In this document: positions 1 through 12,500 of the stretch, one piece after another
How the letters are laid out: each line of letters begins with the position of its first letter
Position numbering within the stretch: the first letter of the stretch is position 1
Origin: Chelonoidis abingdonii
Lineage: Eukaryota; Chordata; Testudines; Testudinidae
Assembly: GCF_003597395.2 (NCBI RefSeq)
Contig: NC_133774.1
Span: forward strand, 34,726,068 to 34,790,067
Length of the DNA stretch: 64,000 nucleotides
Direction of reading: 5' to 3'
Program-made: the position numbers and the translations under genes
The notes under the pieces: generated by a model
Databases searched by the model: none
Seen by the model: the letters and a program-made list of their open reading frames with translations, nothing else
Told to the model about the DNA's origin: nothing

Positions 1-84
<84 letters not shown>
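1..84. repeat. (AC)n microsatellite
   Basis: An uninterrupted run of AC dinucleotides opens the window and probably continues upstream of it. A weaker, interrupted TG/TA-rich stretch follows at about 178-232. It lies in the ITGA2 intron upstream of exon 5. The length is likely polymorphic. Confidence 0.97.
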
Positions 85-85
<1 letters not shown>

Positions 86-422
86 ACCTCATGAGCCAAC
101 AGAAGACATTTTGGCCATGCACTACGTGTAGTTAACAGATAACACAAGTATTCTACAGCAAACACCAAAGACAAACTGTGTGTATGTGTGTGTGTGTCTA
201 TAAAATAATGTGTGTATGTATGTGTGTGTACGTAAGAAACAACTCATGGTAACAGTGCCACCTCGTGGTTAGTCTCGGTCAAAATTGTGTCCACCTGGGA
301 GGGAGCTATTCCACTGATCTCATGTGCTGTATTTGAATGTGCCACTCTCATGAAGGTATGTAAAAGAGTGAAGTGACAGGCTACATGTTGTTTTTATATT
401 TTCCTCATTTTATTTTTTAAAG

Positions 423-537
423 ACTTGTGGTCCCTTGTGGGCCCAGCAGTGTGGAAGTCAGTACTATGCAACGGGAGTCTGTTCTGAAATCAGTCCAAGT
501 TTCCAGATCTTAAGAAGCTTTTCACCTGCTCTTCAAA
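423..537 (+). CDS. ITGA2: ITGA2 exon 5 equivalent
   Basis: The acceptor AG is at 421-422 and the donor GTAAGG at 538. It starts in phase 0 and leaves one base of the next codon. The translation contains CGPLWAQQCGSQYYATGVCS, the conserved cysteine-containing segment just before the I-domain insertion of alpha-2. The reading frame is open. Confidence 0.93.
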
Positions 538-3500
538 GTAAGGCAATGCATGTAAAATAGATTCAGTAATAAATAAATCCATTGAAATGAAGAGAGATGT
601 CATGTAATGGAATCCTAAAGTGATTACATTTGAATTTTTTAAAATTCAGTTTAAAAAGAGCCTGGATCCTGAGGTTCACACTCAAGGCTTGATTCTAATC
701 TCACTTACTGGTGAAAATTAGTAGTAACTTCACTGATTTTTGGTGCATTTACATCTGTGTAACACAGATGTAAGCAGACTTAGGCTGGGATTTTATTCTG
801 TTCTTATTCAGGCAAACCTCCTGTGACATCAATGGAAGTTTGCTTGCATATGGACTAGGTATGGACATCTGGATTTGGCTCATGAGTTATAAATAAATTT
901 TATGCATTCAGTGTCCATTTATCAGTCATTATCTTTTCTCTTTTAGACTGCTCCTCCTTCATCGACATTGTTGTTGTGTGCGATGAGTCAAACAGCATTT
1001 ATCCCTGGGCTGCAGTGAGTGCATTTTTGACAAAATTTGTCCAAGGCTTAGATATAGGCCCCACGAAAACTCAGGTAAGTAAAAAAAACATTTGTTGAAA
1101 CGGAAGGTAGCAATGAGTTTTATTAGCTACGTGTGACAAACTTAAAGGAAATTAAGTTTGCTAACATAAAGCTAACCCCTGGTCTGATCCTGAGAGATCC
1201 TGAATATCTACAGCTCCCATCAAAATCACTGGGATTTGCGCTAGTTCAGCATCTTTCAGGATCAGGGCTTTTGTCATAAAGCTAGCTAACGTTTCAAAAG
1301 GGAATATTCCATTTGGATGAATTTATTCCAGTACATAGTTTGTGTCAAAAGAGAGATCTAGATTATTTCCAGTATACTTAAAGGTCTGTTCTCCATTTAA
1401 TAATGATGTGTAAAATCATTTAGCTATGTGCATATACTGAGAGCAGAACACATCCCCACCCCCCGAGTTTTATTACTCTCAGTATGGCTAAAGTTGTAAA
1501 ACCTTTTCCATTTTAAGCCCACTTTTCATATAATCATAGCTTTCCAAAATCTACATCATTGGTGCAGAATTTTCCGTGCTTGTTTCTGAAAGTGGTCATT
1601 TTGAGAAAAATTATATTTTTAAATTTGAGGAGGATTTCCCCCCATTTTTTCAGAAGAACTAATCACCTATTTTTAAACATCAGAGGAGTAGCCATGTTAG
1701 TCTGGATCTGTAAAAAGCAGCAAAGAATCCTATGCTCCAATACTTCTATTAGTCTACAAGGTGCCACAGGACACTCTGCCTATTTTTAGACAGTGTTCTA
1801 GCAAACTTAAACAGAGGTGCATCTAATTTGATCCAACAGCTATGCGCCTAAGAACTTCACTTGAAGGTTCTGAGCTGTACAAAACACATTCTTGTGTAGA
1901 ATGGAACTTGTGAGTCTAATGGAGCAAGGAACTTTAAAATTCCATTTTCAAGGTTGCTCAAGCTAATAGTCTCAGGATTTTTTTTCTCTTTTAATCTTTA
2001 TTTCCTTAAAACCTGAAAACTAAATGCAAAATACTAGTATTGGCATGATATTAAGATTGCAAGCTCAATCACTCCAAGTTTAGAAAATTCAAAAACCTTG
2101 GCAGTATTTACTCAGCGATATAACAGATACTTAGTATCTTCATTGGGAGGCAGCCCAGGCTCATGATCTCCCTCTCGTCCCCTTCCCATCCCCAGATCCT
2201 CACTGGCAGGCTGCCTGGGCTCAGACCCTTCCCTCCCTTACCCCCTCCCCCCAACCAATCCCTCACTGGGAGGCAGCCTGGGCTCAGGCTCTCTTTCCTC
2301 TCCCCTCTCCCAATCCCTCATCTGGCGGTGGTGGTGGGGCTCCAGCTGTCAGCCCCAGGGCAGCAGCAGCAGCACAGAAATAAGAGTGGCAATGCGGTAG
2401 TAAGTCTGCTGTGAAAAGAGTTGCCATCAGAGCTGGGTGCTCTCTGCTCTGCCTTCAGAGCTGGGTGGCAGTCTATGTACTTGTGTGGCAAAGGATGGGG
2501 GCATAAACAACTACAGATACAAAGTATAGGGGGGGGCGTGATCAAAACAAGTCTGAGAACCAGTCTAGACCGTCCCTGAAGCAAACGTATAATTGTTGGG
2601 TTTTGTTTGTGCATAACCTTTCTTTAAATGCTATCATGATGGAGATTCCATAACTCTCCCTAGGCAATTTTCTTCCAGTGCTAAATTACCCTGATAGCTG
2701 TGAAGTTTTTCTGAAGTCTACTAAATCTCTTTGCTGTAATCTTAAGCCCATACTTCTTGTTCCTCTGCAGCGGTTAGAAGAACCGTTTATCACCCTCTCT
2801 TTTATAATGACCTTTTACATATTTGAAGTCTGTTATCATGTTGCCATCTCAGCTTCTCTTCTTCCAGACTAAACAAACCAAGTTTTTTCAATCTTCTTTT
2901 AGGTCACGTTTCCTAGACCTTTAGTTGTTGTTGGCTCTCCTGTGGACTGCCTTCCCAATTTTATCACATCTTTCCCAAAGCATAGTGCCCAGAACTGGAC
3001 ACAGTACTCTAGTTGAAGCCTTATCAATTGCTAGTAGAGTGCAAGAATTACTTCTCGGGTCTTGCTTTACAAACACTCTTGCTAAATACATCCCAGAATG
3101 ATGGTTTGCGTATTTTTGCAAAAGTATGTACATCTGATTGACTCACTTTTTATTTGTGGTCCCCAGACGCCTTTCGTCAGTACTCCTTCCTAGGCAGTCA
3201 TTTCCCATTTTGTATCTGTGAAATGCGTTATCCTCCCAAGTTGCAAGCACTTTGTATTTGTCCTTCGTTGAATTTTCCATCCTGTTAATTTAGACCATAT
3301 CTCCAGGGGTCTGTCAAGATCATTTTTGAAGTTTTAATCCTCTGTAGATTTGTGATTCAGTTTGACATCGGTAGTTTAATTCTGTTGTAAATGATTTGAA
3401 TGCATGACATCTATTATTTTTGTGTGATATGATGTTTAGGTGGGCTTAATTCAGTAATGGTAATGATCCAAGATATGGGTTCAATCTTGAATACTACGAA

Positions 3501-6500
3501 AACAAAAGATGATGTTGTTTAAGCATGTCACAGACCTTTCAAAGAGGAGGAGACTTGACTAATACTTTCAAAGCAAGTTGATTATGCAAGGTAAAGTGCA
3601 CCATAATGGTGATGACTTTTGTAATTAAAGATCTGATCCTGGAAGGTGTTGAGCACTTCGTTAGGTTAGTATGCCTCGGGTGCCCTTGGGAGTTAAGTGC
3701 TCAAGACTTCTGAAGGCTCACACTACCCTTCCATGATTAGTTTCCTAGAAGATGACAAATGACCTACGAGGCAAATTGCTCATTGATCAATGCTGACTGC
3801 CACATATTGTTAAATGTTTACAGGTGTAAGCCTTGGTTGATGCGAGAAAAACCATCACAGAATTCAAACCCTTTCTCAATGGGACTTTTGACTTTTGTAG
3901 GGTTTAGCAGCAGTAAAAAATAGTAAAACTCTATTTTTGGGCAGTAAAATACTGATTACAACACGGGGGAATGATCTGTTAAGTAGCAGCACTGTTTTTC
4001 CCAATCATTTTTCAGAATAGAACTGCACTTTTTAATAGGGGTCTGAAAAACTCAGTGACTGTGGCTACATGTTTTAGGCAATCTGAATGACAGTAGATTT
4101 TCAAATTTATAGCTGTGTCACAGGGATTGCCCTTGTTTTCATTTTCCTCTGTATCTCCAAAATGGAGCTAATCCCTAATTTTTTTATTTTTTATTTATTA
4201 ATTATTTTTTGCCTACAGGAGTATTGGAGTAAAGCTGGTAACCAAACTTTTTTGACATTTTTTTATCGAACATAATTGCCACAGGAAATTCAGATTAAGA
4301 TTATTCAGATAAAAATTTTTCAATCTCTGATCACAAAAAGTGCATAAGTGCTAACTATTGTTTGAAGGACTTTGGCCAGATTTTTAAACATATTTAGGCA
4401 CTGTGTGCTACATCTAACTAATTTAGGGAGCCTGAATTATGAATTTTCAAAGTGATTTAGGCAATTTAGGAACCAAAATCCCATTGACACTCTATTCAGG
4501 GATTTAGACTCCTAAATATTAGGGCATGGCTACCTGGCGCTTTACAGCGCTGGGCAACTTTCGCCGTCAGCGGGTGTGTGAAAAAACCACCCCCCGAGCG
4601 CTGCAAGATACAGCCGCTGTAAAGCGCGCAGTGATAAACAGTGCTGCAGCACTGGGAGCGCGGTTCCCAGTGTGCAAGCTACACCCGTAGAGAATGTGGA
4701 GTACGTGCAGCGCTGGGAGAGCTCTCTCCCAGCGCTGGCGCTGCGACCACACTCGCACTTCAAAGCGCTGCCGCGGCAGCGCTTTGAAGTTTCAAGTGTA
4801 GCCATAAATAAATAAATCCTTTTAAAAATGATAGCTGAAATCAGTTAGGCATAGCACAGCTCAGGTGTAGCACAGCAGCACCTAAATATGTTTAAAAATC
4901 TGGCCCTATGTGTTACAGTAAAAAAACACTCCAGATGCACTTTGTTCTAATTCAATGATGGAAGCATACATTAAAATATGCATATAAAATGGCATACATT
5001 ATATACATTCACATTTAATAAGCCTAGTGCTTTATTTATCACAGAAGTCATGCTTTTTCCTCTGAATCTGGTGGACGGCCCACAGCCACAAAAGTCATGG
5101 TTATTGTGACAGATGGTGAATCACATGATGGCTCAAGTTTGAAAGAAGTGATAACTAAATGCAATGAGGACAAAATAACCAGATTTGGCATAGCTGTAAG
5201 TAATACTATAATTAATGCTGTAATTTTGGTGAGACTGATTTAATTAAAAGTATGTATTCATGCATCATTATATCAGCAAGACTGAGATGGCGAGGGAGGT
5301 CATGTTTAGAAGCCACTGTAATATCAGCAGGCTTCATTAGAATTATTATTGTTATCTGTTTATGTTTATATTTGTTAGCTGAAAATAGTAGGATTAGTCG
5401 ACTCTCTGTGATATTCTTTTTAGTTCCCATTGTATATGAAATACAAGATATTTCAAAGTTGATAAGTTGTTCAGTAAAGTGAATTCAGAATGCAGGGCTT
5501 GATCTTCCTTCTGCCCTACACCTTAGATAGTCATTTATCGTGTGTGAAGGGATTGGAAAATTCTACTATTCTGCTTTTGTAGCATTACACACCCACTTTG
5601 TGCTCCTTCGGCCTGGATGGAAATGACTGCACCAGTTGCAAAGTGGGGGAATTCAAATTCAGTTTATTGACCTTAATATTTATTATAAATGGCAGAAATG
5701 TTGCATTTTTCTTATGCATTCCCATCACCTCACCTTATCTACAGATGTCAGGAGACTGATGTAAAATCCATGATGGGAAGGGTGTGAAGGATCAGGGGAA
5801 ACTACAGACTTTGCCTGGAATGTGCATGTTAATTTCATTTTCCTATCATGTATAAAATATCTCTCTGTGTGTGATACTGAGGGAAATGGAGCCACACTGA
5901 GGTTTCTTTTTCTCCCTTTGCAAGGTTTTGGGATACTTAATCAGAAATGAACTCGATACTAAAAATTTAATTAAAGAAATCAAAGGAATTGCGAGTCTTC
6001 CGACAGAAAAATATTTTTTTAACGTGTCATCTGAGGCTGCACTGTTGGAAGAAGCCGGAACACTGGGAGAACGCATATTTAGCATAGAAGGTAATATATC
6101 CATTGGGGCTGAGGAGTTGTTGACAGTTTACACCAGCTGAGGATCTACTCCCTGTTTTTATTAAGGGGTCACAGGCTGTCTTTGCATGAATGTATGATAA
6201 ATGCTGATGTGACCCATTCATTATTAAAATCTTGATAAACATTATTACCTTTTTACCGATTAGATTTCCATACTGTACAACTGTTGTGTATATTTTGGGT
6301 GAACTTTTGGGAGCAAATTATTTTTCTGACAAATTGTTCCAGTCATGCTTCTGCTGACTTCAATGGCAGAAGGATTGGGCCCAGTATGTAGCAACAATAT
6401 TGTTCAACAGACTCAATGATACAGGAGTAACTTTCAAAATAATGGTTATTGCACCAGGTACCGATCAAGGAGATACATTCCAAATGGAAATGTCACAGGT

Positions 6501-9500
6501 GGGCTTCAGTGCGTATTACTCACAAAAAAAGGTACGTATATCTAATCATTTAGTGTATAAGGCTGGTATGATACAAAAACTGTCTCAAATGAAATATGTA
6601 GATTAATTACATATACATAAGTTCATGTATAAATTTAACAAAATAAGTATCTAAACATAATTAATTTAAATGGATTACACCATACATGAACTGTAACTTC
6701 TGCTTCCCTTGTACTGTGAAAGAGTAGGTAGCTCTAAAATTCTGATTTGATTTTTTTAAGGATGTTCTGATGTTAGGTGCTGTTGGGGCTTATGACTGGA
6801 GTGGGACTGTAGTCCAGGAGACCTCAAACCAAGTGACTACATTCCCTAATCAAGCATTTGAAAAAATTCTACAAGACAGAAACCATAGCTCGTATTTAGG
6901 TAAGGGACTGTAACATTTGTTATATAGCATATCTAAAGTTAATCAAAGACAGGTGACAATGGCAAATTACCTTCCAGCAGTCTCCTGTTTTAAGAACTGA
7001 TTTGAGAGGAAAGGGAGATTCTGTTCATAAATGGATTTCATTTAATGGTCAATTGATTCACTGAAACTGAATGAAACATTTTAATTATTTTTAAAACTGA
7101 ATGAATGTTAACTGTAATATTAATGACATGAGATGAAAAATTCTTGGGACACATACATTACAAGAATGTGAGAAACTACAGGGATTGAAAAGGGCTACTT
7201 AGTTTATAATCAGGGGTCTGTTTATATCCCTGATTTTTGTTTGCATATATACTTTCTATTTGACTCTAGATCAGTAGCTTATTTAGTTGTCAGCAACTAA
7301 TCCATGTTCATTCCTTCAGTGGCCTTTTTCAGTTTGATTTATGTTCTTAGTAACATTTTTACAGTTTAATAGACATTTTATTTATATCTGCTATTAGTTT
7401 TCTGACATACATTTCTGTTCTCAGCCAAAATCAGCAATCTTTACACCTCGGTGACCTGTTATATTCCACACTGATACAATATGTACTTTGGAACAGTGAG
7501 AGCCAGGAGTGTTAGATATCTTGTAATATACAGGAAACCACCATTTTTGTTTAGGCTTTCACCATTCATTTTTGATAGACTTGTTTTTTCATCCTAATGA
7601 GGGATTTCTGTACGGCAGTCTCTGGTTGATCCCTTGACACTTTATCAATGGCATTAAACACCAAAATGACTCTTCTTAGAATAATAGTTTATATTTGCCT
7701 GGTAAAACTTCTCCAAGTTTTACTGTTAAATTGCTCTTCAGTGTAAGCCTAAACCTTATAGCAAAATGTTTTTGTTCTCTTCTGTTAATGTAAATTTAGT
7801 GTAGTAATATAATAGAAATACAAAGTATGTAGTAAAACTGGTTTACAGATATAATTCATAGTTAAAATGCTTCCCAGCATTAAGATATTTCCTGCAGAGC
7901 AGCTTAAGTTATAATACTGGTGGAGAGGATTACAAATTTTTAGAAAAAGTCAATCAATCTGAAACCTATGATTGATGGACTGTTAATATGTCCTACTATG
8001 TACAGTCAAGCACTGTAGTGTGTTCATTAACTGGGATTAGTGGTCTTGTGGGAGAGTGCATTGAGCCCATCATAATCAGTGGGTTTCCTTCCCAGACATG
8101 GCCCAATTTGAAGAATGGCCTCTAGTTCCTTCTCCCTCCTTCATTCCAGGGCCACCATTTCCACCTTTTTTCCTAACTCTCATTTGCATTCAGCGACATT
8201 TTTGTTGTCTGCTTCTTGCTCTATAAGCCAGTGTTGCCCTACAAATTGGTCAGGAGGAGTTACATTTCACTATCCTCCCTGAAAACCATATCTCCTTGAC
8301 AAATAAATGCAAGTGTAAGTGAGGTAGGTGATGAGTGACAATATAGCTTCCAAACTTGAATCTCTGACCTGGCCATACAGTGTTTTGCCGCTAGGACACC
8401 ATGTCATCTCATCTTCTGTTCTTCTAATGGGTAACTAAGGACTTGTGTATGCAGAGAAATAGTCCAGAATAGCTACTGCGGAATAGCTGTTCTGTACTAG
8501 CTCCACATATAGACACTCTTAGGGCAAGTCTACACTTAAAATGCTGCAGTGCAGCTGTACCTCTGTAGTGCTTCAGTGAAGATGCTGCTATGCCAACAAC
8601 AGAGCTTCTCCCATCAGTGAAGTTAATCCACCTCCACTAGACATGGTAGCTATGTCAACAGAAGTCCTACTGTCGACATAGTACTGTCTACCCCAGTATA
8701 ACTGTTGCTCAAGACTGTGGATTTTTCACATCCCTGAGCAACTTAGTGATATTGATGTAAGTTTGTAATGTAGACCTGGCCTTATTTTACAACGAGGACC
8801 TTTATGTATTTTAACTTAAACCACTTTGGAAGTGCAGAATGAGAATGTTTGTTTGCACAGAGAGCTTGTGCAGAATAGATATTGTATTGTATTAATAGCT
8901 AATTCATGCCCTAGCTTATAACCTTAGTAGGCAACCCATAACTCTGCCTCCTTTACTAGATAATATTTCACAACAGTTATGTTGACTTCTTTTCTAGGTT
9001 ATTCTGTTGCTATTATCTCAACCCAGAACGCTGTCTATTTTGTTGCTGGTGCACCAAGATCAAACTACACTGGCAGAGTAGTGGTTTATGACATTGACAG
9101 CCATGGCAGGGTCACAGTTGTTCAGTCCCAGAGAGGGGATCAGGCAAGTACAATCATTTATTCATGGACATAAATTTTGTAGATATCTATTTTTATTGAT
9201 GCTGCACTGAAACTGGTTATTCATGGTTGGCAGTGGTAATATGTCTTTCTAAAATGATTTTTTTCTTGCAAAATGTTTAGCATCAGATCTATCCATTCCC
9301 CTGTAGCTACACCCTTGCAGTGAATTTGAGATTTTCTGTGACTTTCATACAGTCTCTCGTAGAATCATGGCAATTAGGTATGGGAAAAAACAGTATCAGG
9401 TCCTCTATGTAAATACCTCTAGTTGGGGAGACTCCATGGACATCAATCCACTCTTCATGTGAGGTCTTCTGGAGGAGAGATGGTACTGCAAGATTGATTT

Positions 9501-12500
9501 GCAGGTTCATGATATTCCTTTTTCTCCATTGTGAAAGCCTTGTCATGATGCTGAAAGTTTGAATTTTTATGTTATGAAAGCCAACAAATATAAAAGTAAA
9601 TCACAGGTTGGGCTATTTCATGTGCACATTTTAACATAAAAAAGAAATAAATTGCACAGCACTCTTTTCTCCATTTATAGTCGCATTACACTATGTTAGT
9701 GCCATAGCAGCAACAGTATGATGCTGTCCAAAAAATAATGAAGAGAAACAAGGTGGGTGAGGTAATAATGGTTACTCAGTAAGTGGCTGAATGTTCTAAC
9801 ATGTAGGCATGTTACACAAGTAGCTTTTCTTGTGAGTGGTCCCATTTAATTCAGTTGGACTGTTCACATACACATGCAAGGGTTTGCAGGATGAGGTGCA
9901 GAAACAATGTAATTTTAAAAAGACAAATAAATTACTCACGTTATCAATTCCAGATTGGCTCCTACTTTGGCAGTGTGGTATGTGCAGTGGATGTTAACAG
10001 AGATTCAGTTACAGATGTGCTGCTAGTAGCTGCACCAATGTTCATGAGTATTCTTTTTAAATTCATTATAAAAAGAGGGAGAGAACTGACAAGGTAGCTT
10101 GGGTGGGGTTTGGGAGGAGGATAGGAGGGAAGGAAAAGGCCACTAAAAAAATTTCAAAATAATGACAGCCTTTTCATTGGGCTGTCCACTGGGGTGGAAT
10201 GAGCGGATGCACGGAGCCTCCCCCGATGCATTCTTAGTCGTCTGGTGGGGAGGGAGGCTAAGGACTTAGGTTCATGTTCTGGACATGTTGCTTGCACTGA
10301 GATGTGACATCCACATTCATGATAGACCCATGATATTCTCAATTCTAGCACCAAGTTCTTGCTGTGATTTCCTGGGACAGAAGTACTGCTGAAAAGAAGC
10401 TGAGTCCATCGTTGTCAGATTTGTCACCTAGGCTACATTATATTTTTTCTGCCTCCTGATTGACTGACTGAATTTTTTTAAACAGGAGATCAACAAACAT
10501 CTGGTAGATATTTTCAGATGAATACATGTTTGTAGTAAAATTCCTGAAATGCTTGGCGTATGTGGACCGTCTTATGACTGAATGGTGGACATCTGAATAT
10601 TCATGCTAGACATTCAGTATGACTCCATGCAGCATAGAAAACACAGAGAAGAGTGGAGAGTGTTACTATTCTATCAGTTCTAGTTAGAACTACTGATGTA
10701 AAACTAGTGCATTTGATACTTATGGGCCATAATCAGCAGCCCTTACATCAAAGCCTTTGAGTAGCAATTAAGGATTGCAAAACTGTTTACTAGGTGGAGG
10801 AATCAATCCCTATCTACTCTGAAACTTCTCTGCATTTCTTTTTTGTTTTTGTTTTTGTTTTGTTTTCAATCTGGTGCTGACACCTGGCGGGGAGCCTGAG
10901 AAACAAATGCCATTTCAAGAACATGGGAGGTGCTGGGGAGTGGGAACTCACATACACTGAGCAAATGAATGTGGAGAGAACTGGGAGTGGCAGAAAAGAA
11001 CTCAACCTGCTCAGAGTTCTAATTCTGCTTCTGTCAATAGCATTTTCCCCCAGGCTATTAAGAAGGACAAAGGCACTCCTGAGGAGAGCTGATACAACAG
11101 TTCACTTTGATAATAGGCAAAAAAAACCCCGAATAAAACAAAACCCAGACATTTAGTGGATGGATTTTTCACGTTTTCAAATAGAAAACGATTGGGAAAC
11201 TATGATTAATATTTTTTAGTCTTTGTTAAATGATTAACTTAAAATTATTTAAAATATGATTTTCAGAGTGATGCAGAAGTGATTTTAGAATAGCATGGAA
11301 TTATGTCATTTGCCTGTGCTACAGGAATTAAGTGCTAGCCATTGTGGATAAACAGTCTGACTAGCATAGTGTATTTGTGTACAAAACAATGAGAATACAT
11401 GGCAAACACAAAGATATTTTGTTTTGATGATATTTTTTAAGATAGATAATGCAATATTACCACATAGACCGTTTTTCAACACTTTTTCTTCAGTTGGCAA
11501 TAGGAAGGTCAGGAATACTAGTGTTTCCACAAATGGGTTTTGCATTAGCTAGTAGGAAATTCCATTTCTGTTTCAAAGAATTATGTCCAGTTACAAGAAT
11601 TTCCATTCTCTATGCGTAAAAATTGCTAATCCAAAGCTGGACAATTCATTTATGGATCCCAAGGCCAGAAGGACAATATTGTGATCATCTAGTCTGACAT
11701 TACAGTACAACACAGGCCATAGAATTTTCCAAAAGTAATTCCTAGAGCATATCCAAGAGAAACATCCAATCTTGATTTAAAATTAGTCAATGATGGAGAA
11801 TCCACTGTGACCCTTGGTAAATTGTTCCAATGGTTAATTACTCTCTCCATTAAAAATTTATCAATGGATATTTGAAAAATTATGGAACATTTAGAACAAT
11901 CAGATGAGGAAACTGAGGATTGTAAAGACTCAGAAATGCATTTACATGTGCAATTAATACTCTTCTTTGCATGCTTTAATTTTTCTCCTGTAACATTTGC
12001 TAAGACTGAAGGACCTTACAAAGCTAAGTGAATAGGTAACATGATGGGACATACCGTTCAGTGCTGGCAAGTCCAAGGAAATGCACATTGGAAAAGAATA
12101 ATATAGATATTTTTTCCCTTTAATATACTGACACAGTAGCTTTGTTCTTTCTTGTATTGTTAAAAGGGAATTTTGGATCAACAAGAACTCTTAGAAGGTC
12201 CACAAGGGTTAGAAAATGCTCGGTTTGGATCTGCTATGGCTACCCTTTCAGATATTGATTTGGATGGGTTTAATGATGTGATAATAGGAGCACCTTTAGA
12301 AAATCAGAATTCTGGAGCTGTTTACATTTACAATGGCAATCTAAGGACTATACGTACCAAATATTCACAGGTAAATAAATTTGTTACATAATACTGTATT
12401 CAAAGGCTTGTGATGTGATACAAAAATTCAGCTAGATTCAAAATGAAGGATTTGACATAATAAGGAGTTTTTGTTAGCTGGTATTCTATCCCCTTTAAAT

